Positions 41,634 through 50,594 are shown, counted from the stretch's first letter. The stretch is 51,124 nucleotides of DNA from CAZYJR01 sp964647905 (GCA_964647905.1 CAZYJR010000027.1:1-51124), one strand, 5' to 3'. Numbers and translations are program-made. The notes: generated by a model from the sequence alone, not told the origin.

Positions 41634-42425
41634 ATGGATTCAGGGTTTAAGTCGAGGCTGATGCGGGTCCTCCTGGCGGGGCTCCTGGCATTTTTTTGGG
41701 CTGCGGTCGAGGCCGCCGGGCAGGAGTCTTTCCCCGAGCCGGAGGGGCTTATAAACGACTTTGCAGATGTGATCCCGCCGGATGCAGAGCAAAAGACCGG
41801 GGCCGTGGTCTCGGAGCTCTGGTCCAAGACCGAGATCCCGATAGTGGTGGTGACCATGCCCGATATCGGAGGGGCTGAGTACAACCAGTACGCGAACCGG
41901 CTCTACGAGGCGTGGGGGATAGGCAAGAAAGGGATTGACAAGGGGATACTGGTCTTTGTCACGGTCAAGGAGCGCAAGATGCGCATCGAAGTGGGCTACG
42001 GCCTGGAGGGCATAATCCCGGACGGCCTGGCCGGCGAGATCAGAGACCGCCACATGATCCCCTTTCTCAAGGAGGACAAGTACGGAGAAGGGATACTGAG
42101 AGGGACCCTGGCCCTGGCCTCGGTGATCGCCCGCCACGAGGGAATCGAGCTCACCGGACAGGCCCCTCCGGACAAAGGAAGGCCGGATACCGGAGGTGGA
42201 GGGGGCTTGGCCTTTCTCCCCATAGTGCTGGTGGTCGTTTTTCTGCTCCTCTCGTCCAGACGGCGAGGGGGCGGGGGTGCGGCATGGCTGCTCCTACCCC
42301 TGCTCATGGGTGGAGGGGGCCCGAGGATGGGCCGGGGAGGCGGCGGATTCGGCGGATTCAGCGGCGGCTTCGGCGGTTTCGGTGGAGGAATGAGCGGTGG
42401 CGGCGGCGCAGGAGGAGGATTCTAG
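41634..42425 (+). CDS. TPM-domain (YgcG-like) membrane protein with glycine-rich tail
   Basis: 263 residues. Signal peptide (about 10-28, LLAGLLAFFWAAVEA), then the TPM domain (GLINDFADVIPPDAEQ, IPIVVVTMPDIGG, GILVFVTVKERKMRIEVGYG, about 38-140) which faces the periplasm in this family. A transmembrane helix near 188-207 (FLPIVLVVVFLLLS) and an extremely glycine-rich end (repeats of GGFGG and GGGG) follow. Family function is unsettled; links to membrane stress and photosystem repair are known for relatives. It commonly pairs with LemA, which is found here two genes later. Confidence 0.85.
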   Translation: MDSGFKSRLMRVLLAGLLAFFWAAVEAAGQESFPEPEGLINDFADVIPPDAEQKTGAVVSELWSKTEIPIVVVTMPDIGGAEYNQYANRLYEAWGIGKKGIDKGILVFVTVKERKMRIEVGYGLEGIIPDGLAGEIRDRHMIPFLKEDKYGEGILRGTLALASVIARHEGIELTGQAPPDKGRPDTGGGGGLAFLPIVLVVVFLLLSSRRRGGGGAAWLLLPLLMGGGGPRMGRGGGGFGGFSGGFGGFGGGMSGGGGAGGGF

Positions 42426-42470
42426 CGTTGCGCCTCCGGGATGACTGCAGGTGAGTGTTTGGGAGGAGTT

Positions 42471-43202
42471 ATGGCCGGTTACCCGAAAGACCCCAAAGAG
42501 ATCTTTGCCGAGATAACTGAGGAATACAAGGGCCTTTTCGACAAAGAGATCGTCAGCATAATACTTTATGGAAGCGGCGCCGGGCCGGATTACCGCCCGG
42601 GACGGTCCGACATCAACTTCCTTATAGTGCTCGGCGAGGAGGGGATCACTTCCTTGGATCGGGCATTCAAGACTGTTGAGCGCTGGCGCAAGCGCAGGGT
42701 GGCTGTGCCCCTCTTCGTGACCGAGGAGTATGTGGCAAGGTCACTGGACGTATTCCCGGTGGAGTACCTGGGGATGCAGCGCAGGCACATACTGGTCCAT
42801 GGAAAGGACGTGCTGGCCGACCTGGTCTTTGAGCCCAGGCACATCCGGCTCCAGTGCGAGCGGGAGATCAAGGGCAAGCTGCTCCACCTAAGGGAGGGGT
42901 TCCTTCGGACCGGGGGCAAGGAGAGCGGTCTCAAGGAGCTCATCTCGGTCTCCCTTCCCGCATTCTGGGCCATATTCGAGGGGCTCCTCTTTCTCAAGGG
43001 AGAAGATGTCCCAGGGGGCAGGGCGGAGCTGGTGCGGAGTGCATGTGCTTCCATGGATCTTGACGCAGCGCTTTTCCAGGAGCTGCTGGGAGTGCGGGGA
43101 GAGACCATAAGGCCCGGCAAGGAGCGGTTGATGGATCTCTTCAGGGCATATATGGAGGAGATCCGAAAGCTTGCACGTACGGTGGATGCGTGGGGAGGAT
43201 GA
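42471..43202 (+). CDS. Nucleotidyltransferase-fold protein of unknown role
   Basis: 243 residues from ATG 42471, chosen for its GGGAGGAG; an ATG ten codons earlier has none. The N-terminal third has a nucleotidyltransferase core: SIILYGSGAGPDY, then RPGRSDINFLIVLGE (GS motif and a D-x-N in place of D-x-D). The remainder is helical with no motif I recognise. The second catalytic aspartate appears to be Asn, so activity is doubtful. Located between TPM and LemA genes in the same direction. Confidence 0.65.
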   Translation: MAGYPKDPKEIFAEITEEYKGLFDKEIVSIILYGSGAGPDYRPGRSDINFLIVLGEEGITSLDRAFKTVERWRKRRVAVPLFVTEEYVARSLDVFPVEYLGMQRRHILVHGKDVLADLVFEPRHIRLQCEREIKGKLLHLREGFLRTGGKESGLKELISVSLPAFWAIFEGLLFLKGEDVPGGRAELVRSACASMDLDAALFQELLGVRGETIRPGKERLMDLFRAYMEEIRKLARTVDAWGG

Positions 43203-43203
43203 G

Positions 43204-43779
43204 ATGACGCGGACGCAGAAGATCCTGGTCGCAGCGGGGGTGATCCTGCTCCTTGTGGTGGTTCTTCCCTTCTCTTTTCTCAAGGGGACGTATAATGAGC
43301 TGGTCACCATGGAGGAGCAGGTGAACGGTGCGTGGGCGCAGGTGGAGAACCAGCTCCAGCGGCGCTACGACCTCATACCCAACTATGTGGAGACGGTCAA
43401 GGGGTATGCGGCCCACGAAAGAGAGGTCTTGATCGAGGTCACTGAGGCGCGCTCCAAGGTGGCCGGGGCAAGCGGTGTCGAGGAGCAGATACAGGCCAAC
43501 AATCAGCTCACTTCGGCGCTCAGCCGGCTCATGGTGGTGGTTGAGCGCTACCCGGATCTCAAGGCCAACCAGAACTTCATCAGGCTCCAGGACGAACTCG
43601 CCGGGACCGAGAACCGCATAGCGGTGGAGAGGCGCCGTTACAATGAGGCGGTGCGGGCATACAACACCAAGATCAGGACCTTCCCCACCAACCTGGTGGC
43701 ATCGCTCTTCGGGTTTGAGAAGAAGGAGTTCTTCGAGGTGCCCAAAGAGGCGCAGCAGGCCCCCGAAGTCAAGTTCTGA
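43204..43779 (+). CDS. lemA: LemA family protein
   Basis: 191 residues from ATG 43204 (GGGGAGGATG upstream). N-terminal membrane helix (about 6-26), then the LemA signature (YNELVTMEEQVNGAWAQVEN, QLQRRYDLIPNYVETVKGYA, EREVLIEVTEARS) and late RRRYNEAVRAYNTKIRTFP. The protein is nearly all alpha helix outside the membrane. LemA and TPM proteins are frequent neighbours; their joint job is not established. It starts one base after the previous stop, so the three genes form an operon. Confidence 0.93.
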   Translation: MTRTQKILVAAGVILLLVVVLPFSFLKGTYNELVTMEEQVNGAWAQVENQLQRRYDLIPNYVETVKGYAAHEREVLIEVTEARSKVAGASGVEEQIQANNQLTSALSRLMVVVERYPDLKANQNFIRLQDELAGTENRIAVERRRYNEAVRAYNTKIRTFPTNLVASLFGFEKKEFFEVPKEAQQAPEVKF

Positions 43780-43796
43780 GGGGCTCGGCCGGCCGT

Positions 43797-44231
43797 TCAA
43801 TCCAGGGCGATCGGATCGCCCCGTCTTATGCGTCCCCCGGCAAGGACGCGGGCGAAGATCCCCTCCCTGGGCATGATGCAATCCCCGGTCCTGCGGTGGA
43901 CTGCGCACTTGGCATGGCATTCCTTGCCCACCTGGGTGATCTCCACCAGCACGTCGCTCCCAAGGCGAAGCCGGCTGCCCGGGCCCAGTGGGCTCCAGTC
44001 CAGCCCCTCGGTGGCGATGTTCTCGGCAAAAGCCCCGTAGTCCACGTCCATGCCTTTGGCCCGCGCGCGCCGGATGCCCTCGGCCGAGAGGAAGCTTACC
44101 TGCCTGTGCCAGGGTCCTGCGTGGGCGTCTCCTTCTATTCCGTGGTCCTGGATCACCAGGGCCTCGTCCACTACCTGCTTCGGGGTTCCCTTCTTGCGGC
44201 TGACAGCTATGGATACTATACGCACTCTCAT
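43797..44231 (-). CDS. MOSC-domain protein
   Basis: 144 residues, single-domain MOSC: VSIAVSRKKGTPK, DHGIEGDAHAGPWHRQVS (about 29-46), GAFAENIATEGLDW and the conserved cysteine region QVGKECHAKCAVH. MOSC proteins bind the molybdenum or tungsten pterin cofactor or carry sulfur. It is divergent to the ThiF gene, with a shared 230-base control region. Confidence 0.9.
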   Translation of the reverse strand: MRVRIVSIAVSRKKGTPKQVVDEALVIQDHGIEGDAHAGPWHRQVSFLSAEGIRRARAKGMDVDYGAFAENIATEGLDWSPLGPGSRLRLGSDVLVEITQVGKECHAKCAVHRRTGDCIMPREGIFARVLAGGRIRRGDPIALD

Positions 44232-44269
44232 TTCCCTCCCTTACACCCTCTTCTCTTGTCAGGTAGGCC

Positions 44270-44298
44270 TTAACCCTATCGTCATAATAGGGTATACT
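44270..44298 (+). promoter_or_regulatory. Promoter with overlapping dyad between MOSC and ThiF genes
   Basis: TTAACC (44270-44275), 17 bases, TATACT (44293-44298). A perfect seven-base inverted repeat, ACCCTAT-N7-ATAGGGT at 44273-44293, covers the spacer and touches the -10, as an operator would. It could control either or both of the divergent genes. Confidence 0.45.
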
Positions 44299-44374
44299 AA
44301 GGCAAAGGCGTCAAGGGCGCAAGTTATCCCTGGAGTTCGAGCCCGTTGGGCCGAGGACGGGGCCCGGGCCGCGC

Positions 44375-44402
44375 TTGACAACTCCAGACCCGGTGTTATC
44401 AT
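44375..44402 (+). promoter_or_regulatory. Sigma-70 promoter upstream of the ThiF-ThiS genes
   Basis: TTGACA (44375-44380), 16 bases, TATCAT (44397-44402): a perfect -35 and five of six bases in the -10. It ends 60 bases before the ThiF start. Confidence 0.55.
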
Positions 44403-44462
44403 GCGGACCCTGACGCCGCCGTACGGGATGCGCTCAAGGCCCCCGCGACAAGGGTTGCCGTG

Positions 44463-45281
44463 ATGGCCGACGAAAAAATACTCCCAGGCCGTGAGGCCCG
44501 AAGGGACGATCACGGGCTCACCCGGGATCAGAGGGCCCGCTATCGGCGCCAACTGATCATTCCGGAGATAGGAGAAGCAGGCCAGTTGAAGCTCCGGGAG
44601 GCCCTGGTCTGCGTGGTGGGCCTGGGCGGACTGGGGTCCATTTCGGCCATGTACCTCGCGGCCTCCGGGGTGGGCCGCCTCCGTGCGGTGGACAGGGACC
44701 GCGTGGAATTGGGGAACCTGAACCGCCAGGTCATCCATTGGACCGAGGACCTGGGAGAGGCCAAGACGGTTTCCGCCGGGCGAAAGCTGAGGGCCCTGAA
44801 CCCAGAGGTCGAGCTGGAGATGATCCGGGCCGAGGTGACCGATGCCTCCATAGACGGCATAGCAGCGGGCGCTTCGGTAATTGTGGACGCCACGGACAAC
44901 CTGCCGGCCAGGAAAGTGATCAACCGCTACGCAGTGGCCCGGGGGATACCGTTCGTGGTGGGCGGAGTGGAGGGGTTTCACGGCATGGTCACCACGGTGG
45001 TCCCCGGGCGGTCGGCCTGCCTGGAGTGCCTCTTTCCGGGGGAGCCGCCCGGCGCGGAAAGAGAGATCGGGGTCCTCGGGCCGCTCCCGGGCATGGTGGC
45101 CTCAGTGCAGGCACTCGAGGTCGTAAAGCTGATATGCGGGGCGGGGCGGTCGCTGGCGGGCCGGCTGCTCCTGCTGGACGGCCTGGAGATGTCGTTCAGG
45201 GAGGTTCGGGTGGAGGCCGATCCCGGCTGTAATGTGTGCGCCGCCGGGCGCAAGGGAGGAAGAAGTCTTGATGAAGGATAG
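44463..45281 (+). CDS. ThiF/MoeB/HesA-type E1-like adenylyltransferase
   Basis: 272 residues from ATG 44463. ATP site VVGLGGLGS (about 53-61), AVDRDRVELGNLNRQ (about 77-91), DATDNLPARKVIN (about 141-153) and two zinc-type CxxC pairs, CLEC near 189 and CNVC near 261, all as in MoeB and ThiF. It would adenylate the C-terminal glycine of a small carrier, almost surely the one encoded by the overlapping next gene. Whether it serves molybdopterin, thiazole or another sulfur pathway is not shown. Confidence 0.9.
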   Translation: MADEKILPGREARRDDHGLTRDQRARYRRQLIIPEIGEAGQLKLREALVCVVGLGGLGSISAMYLAASGVGRLRAVDRDRVELGNLNRQVIHWTEDLGEAKTVSAGRKLRALNPEVELEMIRAEVTDASIDGIAAGASVIVDATDNLPARKVINRYAVARGIPFVVGGVEGFHGMVTTVVPGRSACLECLFPGEPPGAEREIGVLGPLPGMVASVQALEVVKLICGAGRSLAGRLLLLDGLEMSFREVRVEADPGCNVCAAGRKGGRSLDEG

Positions 45282-45486
45282 CAGTATCGAGATACGCCTC
45301 AACGGTTTCAACGAGCGGGTGGCAGAGGGAACCACCATAGCCCAACTGGTGGAAGAGCACGGCGAAGGCGATCTCCATCTGATCGTGGAGAGAAACGGCG
45401 GTTTCGTATATCCCGCCACTTACGCAGAGACCCGAGTGGAGCCCGGGGACGACGTGGAGCTGATCCACCCGGACTTCGGGGGATGA
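45271..45486 (+). CDS. ThiS/MoaD-like sulfur carrier
   Basis: 71 residues from ATG 45271, which overlaps the end of the ThiF-like gene by 11 bases, with GGGAGGAAGAAG upstream. Beta-grasp pattern: IEIRLNGFNERVAEGTTIAQ, LIVERNGGFV, VEPGDDVELIHPDFGG. The Gly-Gly terminus is intact. It is not close to the other carrier of this window (33521-33763), which has the LLAPVAGG end of MoaD; the pair here is more ThiS-like. Confidence 0.88.
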   Translation: MKDSSIEIRLNGFNERVAEGTTIAQLVEEHGEGDLHLIVERNGGFVYPATYAETRVEPGDDVELIHPDFGG

Positions 45487-45548
45487 GTGCGGAGCGGGTT
45501 CGGAAATTCAGGGGTGAGTCCTGATCATGCAATAGGAGGATACCATCA

Positions 45549-47567
45549 ATGCAGTCATTGTTTCCCAACCTCTTCTCTCCCATCAGCATAAACGGCATGG
45601 AGCTCAAGAACCGCATAGTGATGACGGCCATGCACCTGGGCTATACTCCTGAAGGCGAGGTCACGGACCGCCTGGTGGACTTCTACGGGCTCCGGGCCAA
45701 GGGAGGCGTGGGGTTGATCGTGGTGGGCGGCTGCCCGGTGGACGAGCACGGGGGTATGGCCGGAATGATCGCCATGAACCACGACAAGTACATACCGGGC
45801 CTTTCCCGATTGACCTTCACCGTTAGGGCCGAGGGCGCCAAGATAGCAGCCCAGCTCTACCAGGCCGGACGCTACACCCATTCCTCCATGATCGGCGGGG
45901 AAAAGCCGTTTTCAGCTTCCGCCGTGCGCTCCAGGCTGACCGGGGAGACCCCTAGGGCACTGGGGCTCGAAGAGATACCCAAGGTCCAGGATCGGTTCGC
46001 AGAGGCCGCGGCCAGGGCCCGGAAGGCGGATTTCGACGCCGTTGAGATCCTGGGCAGCGCCGGTTATCTGATAAGCCAGTTCCTCTCCCCCATCACCAAC
46101 TTGAGGGAGGACCGCTACGGCGGATCCCTGGAGAACCGCATGCGATTCGGCATAGAGGTGGTGGAAAAGGTCCGGGAGGCCGTAGGCCCGGACTACCCCA
46201 TCCTTATGAGACTTGCGGGCAACGACTTCATGGAGGGGGGCTGCACCAATCGGGAGGCTCGGATCTTCGCCTCGGAGCTGGAAAAGGCCGGTGTGGACTG
46301 CTTCAACGTAACAGGAGGGTGGCACGAGACCAGGGTCCCTCAGCTTTCCTCCTTCGTGCCCAGAAGGGCCTTCACCTACCTGGCCCAGGGAATCCGCTCG
46401 GTGGTGGGCGTCCCTGTCCTGGCCAGCAACCGCGTCAACGATCCCGGGCTGGCCGAGGAGATCCTGAGGGACGGCGAGGCCGATCTGGTGACCATGGCCA
46501 GGGGCCTGATAGCGGATCCCTTCCTCCCGCAGAAGACCCTGTCCGGAAAACCGGACCGTGTCTATAGATGCATCGCCTGCAACCAGGGCTGCTTTGACTC
46601 CATATTCTCATTCAAGCCGGCCGGCTGCCTGGTAAACCCCCTGGCGGGGAGGGAGGGCGAAATCCGGGTGGAGCCGGCCCCGCGAGCCAAAAAGGTGCTG
46701 GTGGTGGGGGGAGGTCTTGCCGGCATGAAGGCCGCGGTCACCGCTGCTGAGCGGGGACACAGGGTTACCCTGATGGAGAAGAGCGGGCGCCTGGGGGGGC
46801 AGATCCTGCTCAACCGGCTGATCCCGGGTCGCGGGGAGATGGTCACAGCCGCCCTAGACCTGGAGAGGAACCTCAGGGCCATGGAAGTGGATCTGGTCTT
46901 GGGACGCGAGATCAGGGCCGGAGAGGTCAGGCAGGCCGAGCCGGACGCTGTTATCGTGGCCACTGGAGCCCGGCCCTTGTGGCCCGAGATAGAGGGTGTG
47001 GGCGGGGACAACGTGGTGCACGCCTGGGACCTCCTGGAGGGGGGCGTCAACTTGGGCCGCCGGGTGGTGATTGTGGGCGGGAACGCCCTGGGCCTTGAGA
47101 CCGCATTGTTCGTGGCCAACCAGGGGACTATTTCCCCGGAGGTCCTGCACTTCCTGACCGCCAACCGGGCCGAGGACTGGGAGACCTTGTCGGGACTGGT
47201 TGACAAAGGAAACAAGGAGCTGACCGTCCTGGAGATGGAGGGCAGGGAAGGCAAGGATATAGGGCCCTCCACCAGGTGGACGGTCAAGTCCGAGCTCCGC
47301 AGGTTGGGGGTGAAGGTGATGACCCGGACCAGGGCGCTCCGGCTGCTCGATCAAGGCGTGGAGGTGGGGCAGGAAGGGGGCGGGCCATCCCCCTCTTTGA
47401 TCCCGGCGGATTCCATAGTGCTGGCAACCGGCTCGGCCCCCTCGGACCGGCTCGCCTCGGAGCTCGAAGGAACCGTGCCCGAGCTCCACGTTGTCGGGGA
47501 CGCCAAGGGCCCCAGGAACGCACTGGAGGCCGTAAAGGAAGGCTTCATGGCGGGTCTGGTGGTCTAG
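45549..47567 (+). CDS. Old-yellow-enzyme-type NADH:flavin oxidoreductase with FAD/NAD domain (FadH/BaiCD-like)
   Basis: 672 residues, the two-part plan of 2,4-dienoyl-CoA reductase. The FMN barrel (1-360) begins LFPNLFSPISINGMELKNRI and has the family loop SPITNLREDRYGGSLENR. The Fe-S ligands follow (CIACNQGC, then AGCLVNP). The second half has FAD and NAD folds VVGGGLAGMKAA and VIVGGNALGLETA. It reduces conjugated double bonds or removes N-methyl groups in relatives such as trimethylamine dehydrogenase and StcD. AGGAGG precedes the ATG. It lies 62 bases after the ThiS-like gene and may be co-transcribed. Confidence 0.9.
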   Translation: MQSLFPNLFSPISINGMELKNRIVMTAMHLGYTPEGEVTDRLVDFYGLRAKGGVGLIVVGGCPVDEHGGMAGMIAMNHDKYIPGLSRLTFTVRAEGAKIAAQLYQAGRYTHSSMIGGEKPFSASAVRSRLTGETPRALGLEEIPKVQDRFAEAAARARKADFDAVEILGSAGYLISQFLSPITNLREDRYGGSLENRMRFGIEVVEKVREAVGPDYPILMRLAGNDFMEGGCTNREARIFASELEKAGVDCFNVTGGWHETRVPQLSSFVPRRAFTYLAQGIRSVVGVPVLASNRVNDPGLAEEILRDGEADLVTMARGLIADPFLPQKTLSGKPDRVYRCIACNQGCFDSIFSFKPAGCLVNPLAGREGEIRVEPAPRAKKVLVVGGGLAGMKAAVTAAERGHRVTLMEKSGRLGGQILLNRLIPGRGEMVTAALDLERNLRAMEVDLVLGREIRAGEVRQAEPDAVIVATGARPLWPEIEGVGGDNVVHAWDLLEGGVNLGRRVVIVGGNALGLETALFVANQGTISPEVLHFLTANRAEDWETLSGLVDKGNKELTVLEMEGREGKDIGPSTRWTVKSELRRLGVKVMTRTRALRLLDQGVEVGQEGGGPSPSLIPADSIVLATGSAPSDRLASELEGTVPELHVVGDAKGPRNALEAVKEGFMAGLVV

Positions 47568-47616
47568 GCGGGTCGGCCGCGAGGACTCCCCGGGCGCCGG
47601 AGGGCGGCTTCGAGTC

Positions 47617-48096
47617 ATGAAAATCGGCGTGATCGCTGACACACACTTGAAGCGCCCCACCAGCGACTTGGAAAAGGTCCTCGAGACCGCTTTTTCGGAC
47701 GTGGATCTGATCATCCATGCCGGGGACTTCAACACCGAAGAGGTGCTCGAGGTCTTCAGCGGAAGGGACCTCGTGGCGGTCAAGGGGAACAACGACTCTG
47801 CAGAACTCAAGACCAGGCTGCCGGAGAGTGAGCTTTTCCATGCGGGCGGGTTCCGGATCGGATTGCTCCACGGGTGGGGGCGGCCCTTCGGGCTGAGGAC
47901 CCGCATCCTCTCAAGGATCCCGGATGTAGACTGCCTGATATACGGCCACAGCCACCTGGGTTTCGCCGGGTATCGGCGCGGGGTCTTTTTTTTCAACCCG
48001 GGCGCCTTCTGCGGAGGTCTCTCGGCCCTGGGAAGAAAGAGCGTGGGCATACTGGAGGTGGGGGCCGAGATCCAGGGGGAGCTGATCCGGATTTGA
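47617..48096 (+). CDS. YfcE/MJ0936-type metallophosphoesterase
   Basis: 159 residues. Dimetal motifs in order: GVIADTHL (4-11), LIIHAGDFN (31-39), VKGNNDS (54-60), LLHGWG (84-89) and YGHSHLGF (109-116), then FFNPGAF. These are small phosphodiesterases with unknown natural substrates in most cases. It converges with gspE, 18 bases apart, and nothing nearby suggests its role. Confidence 0.88.
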   Translation: MKIGVIADTHLKRPTSDLEKVLETAFSDVDLIIHAGDFNTEEVLEVFSGRDLVAVKGNNDSAELKTRLPESELFHAGGFRIGLLHGWGRPFGLRTRILSRIPDVDCLIYGHSHLGFAGYRRGVFFFNPGAFCGGLSALGRKSVGILEVGAEIQGELIRI

Positions 48097-48114
48097 TCCG
48101 GCCCGGCCGGCCGC

Positions 48115-50415
48115 CTACTTGATGCAGACCTTCCTTACCTGCTGGAACTCGGTCTGGCCGAGGAGCACCTTGCGTATCCCGTCCTGCATCAGGGTGGTCA
48201 TCCCGTCCTTTACCGCCTGGGACCTGATCTCTTCCATCTTGGCCCGCCCTTGTATCAGGCCCTTTATGTCATCGCTCCCGTAAAGGAGCTCCATTATCCC
48301 TGTTCGCCCCCTGTAACCGGTATTGGCGCATTTTTGGCAGCCTTTGGGCCTGTATAGGCGCAGGTCCTCTGAGTAGGGTGTGCCCAACTCCTCGAATCCC
48401 GGGCCGTGGGCATGCGCGAGGTGATCGTACTCGGCCCGGTCCGGGTGGTAGGCCTCCTTGCAGTCCTTGCAGAGGGTCCGGACGAGCCTCTGCGCCAGCA
48501 CGCCCAGCAAGGCGTCCGCGAAATTGAATGGATCCATGCCCATGTCCAGCAGCCGGATGATAGTCTCGGGTGCGCTGTTCGTATGCAGGGTGCTGAAGAC
48601 CAGGTGCCCGGTGAGGGAGGCCTCGATGCCAGTGGAAACCGTTTCATGGTCCCGCATCTCTCCCACCATGATCACGTCCGGGTCCGCCCTCAGAAAGGCC
48701 CGCATGGCCGCTGCAAAGTCAAAGCCGATCTTGGGGAGCACCTGGACCTGGCGGAGACCTCTCTGGGTGATTTCCACCGGGTCCTCCGCGGTCCAGATCT
48801 TGGTCTCCGGCTTGTTGATGTGGTGAAGGGCGGCGTGAAGGGTGGTGGTCTTGCCGCTGCCTGTGGGGCCCACCACCAGGAATATGCCGTACGGCTTGGT
48901 GATGCATTCGATCAGGAGGCTGTAGTCCCGCTTGCTCATTCCCAGCTTTTCCAGGGGTATGGGCTCTCCTGCGGCCAGGATGCGCATGACCACGTCCTCC
49001 TCCCCGCCCACTGTGGGGATGGTGGCCACGCGGAGCTCGATGTCCAGGGGCGAGAATTTCCTGAACTTGATCTTGCCGTCCTGGGGCTTGCGCCGCTCGC
49101 TGATGTCCAGGTCGGACATGATCTTGATTCTGGAGGCCACGGCCTTCTTGTAGTGGTAGGGGACGGTCTGATACTTCTGGCAGGTACCGTCTATCCTGAA
49201 GCGTATCTCAGCCCCTTGCTTGCCGGGATATGGCTCTATATGTATGTCAGAGCAGTTTTTCTTGTATCCATCGGTAATTATTCTGTTTACCAGCTTGACT
49301 ATCGCGCTGTCATCCTCGGTCAGCATGTCCACCGCATCCTCGTGCTCTTCCTCTTCTTCAGCGGCGTCCAGCTTTCCGATAATCTCGTCTATGGATCCCT
49401 CCTCGCCCATTGCTCCGGCCGAGGAGCTCCCGTAGAAATAGTCCAGGAACCGGGTGATGTCCTCCTTTAGACCCACTGCGAATTCGTACTTCTCGGCCGG
49501 GATGAGCGACTTCACGCTGTCTATCTTGTCCAGGCGCTGAGGGTTGTCCAGGAGCACCTTGACCGTGCCGTCCCTTCTTTCCAGCGGCACCCATAGATTG
49601 CTCCTCAGGTATACCTGTTTGAGCCGCGCCAGGAGGTCCGTGGGTATGGGGTAGTTTTGGTCGAACGGGACGTACTCGCAGTTGTAGTACTCGGCCAAGG
49701 AGTGTCCTACATCATCCTTTTTGACGCCCATTTCCTGTATCAAGACGCTTTCTATGGAGAGCTTGCGCTCCCGGGCGGTGGTGATTGCATCAGCCAGCTC
49801 TTTGGATGTTATGATGTTGTTGTCTATCAGATAGTCGAACTTGGTCTGCTTGGCTGTACGCTGGGAGAGCTTTCTGTGATTGAAGAAGGCTATTCCCAGG
49901 ACCTTGGCCATCTCAACCGCGGAAGTCTGGTCCTCCAGAGTGAAGCGGTCCCCGCTTTTCTTGTTCACCAGCTGGAGCACTCCTATCACGTACTTCTTGT
50001 AGAATATGGGCACTGAGAGGATCTGGCGGGTTACATACCCGGAGTGCTCGTCCCAGCGTCTGTCAAAAGTGAGATCCTTGTTTATGAGCCTCAGCTCCCC
50101 GGGGTCATAAGCGTTCTTGATGTTGGTGATCTGTGCGTTGTTGGCGGTGTAGCCCGCGATGCTGTTGTTGTTTATGGGGACCCTGATCTCCTCGGGCAGC
50201 TCACCCGCCTTGAACCTGGAGTAGACCTCCTTGCGTTTGCCGTCCACTACGTAAATGGTGATTCGATCGGCGTCGAACAGGCTGAGAATCTGGCCCTTGA
50301 GGTTGATCAGGATCTCGTTGATGTCCCGGGCCGCGTGGATCTGGTTGGCTATGTCATTGAGTGCCTTGTAATACGCCACCTTGTCTTGGGTGTATCGGGG
50401 TGCTGTATCCGGCAT
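48115..50415 (-). CDS. GspE/PilB-type secretion or pilus ATPase with N-terminal GAF domain
   Basis: 766 residues. GAF at about 10-180 (DINEILINLKGQILSLFDAD, VLQLVNKKSGDRF), a GspE N-domain at about 190-330 (YLIDNNIITSKELADAI), an acidic linker (EEEEEHED, near 353), then the ATPase: DIHIEP, Walker A GPTGSGKT (516-523), WTAEDPVE Asp box, Walker B DPDVIMVGEMRD and a late zinc motif CKDCKEAY with CQKCANTGY. It should power a type II secretion or type IV pilus machine. No other machine gene is near, so it is an orphan whose GAF domain may let a small ligand control it. Confidence 0.92.
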   Translation of the reverse strand: MPDTAPRYTQDKVAYYKALNDIANQIHAARDINEILINLKGQILSLFDADRITIYVVDGKRKEVYSRFKAGELPEEIRVPINNNSIAGYTANNAQITNIKNAYDPGELRLINKDLTFDRRWDEHSGYVTRQILSVPIFYKKYVIGVLQLVNKKSGDRFTLEDQTSAVEMAKVLGIAFFNHRKLSQRTAKQTKFDYLIDNNIITSKELADAITTARERKLSIESVLIQEMGVKKDDVGHSLAEYYNCEYVPFDQNYPIPTDLLARLKQVYLRSNLWVPLERRDGTVKVLLDNPQRLDKIDSVKSLIPAEKYEFAVGLKEDITRFLDYFYGSSSAGAMGEEGSIDEIIGKLDAAEEEEEHEDAVDMLTEDDSAIVKLVNRIITDGYKKNCSDIHIEPYPGKQGAEIRFRIDGTCQKYQTVPYHYKKAVASRIKIMSDLDISERRKPQDGKIKFRKFSPLDIELRVATIPTVGGEEDVVMRILAAGEPIPLEKLGMSKRDYSLLIECITKPYGIFLVVGPTGSGKTTTLHAALHHINKPETKIWTAEDPVEITQRGLRQVQVLPKIGFDFAAAMRAFLRADPDVIMVGEMRDHETVSTGIEASLTGHLVFSTLHTNSAPETIIRLLDMGMDPFNFADALLGVLAQRLVRTLCKDCKEAYHPDRAEYDHLAHAHGPGFEELGTPYSEDLRLYRPKGCQKCANTGYRGRTGIMELLYGSDDIKGLIQGRAKMEEIRSQAVKDGMTTLMQDGIRKVLLGQTEFQQVRKVCIK

Positions 50416-50594
50416 ATGGCTGCTCCCGCAGCCTCTTCTGCCTGGAAGAGGCCTAAATAATACAAAAACAACATGCTTTTCTGGTTTGATGGTTGAATTA
50501 TTTCACAGACCGGGGGAAAGGAAAACCCAAAATCCAAGGGGTCTTCGGTCCGGAACACTCCAGGGTCCGAGGCGTGTCTCTCCGGGAAATACGC

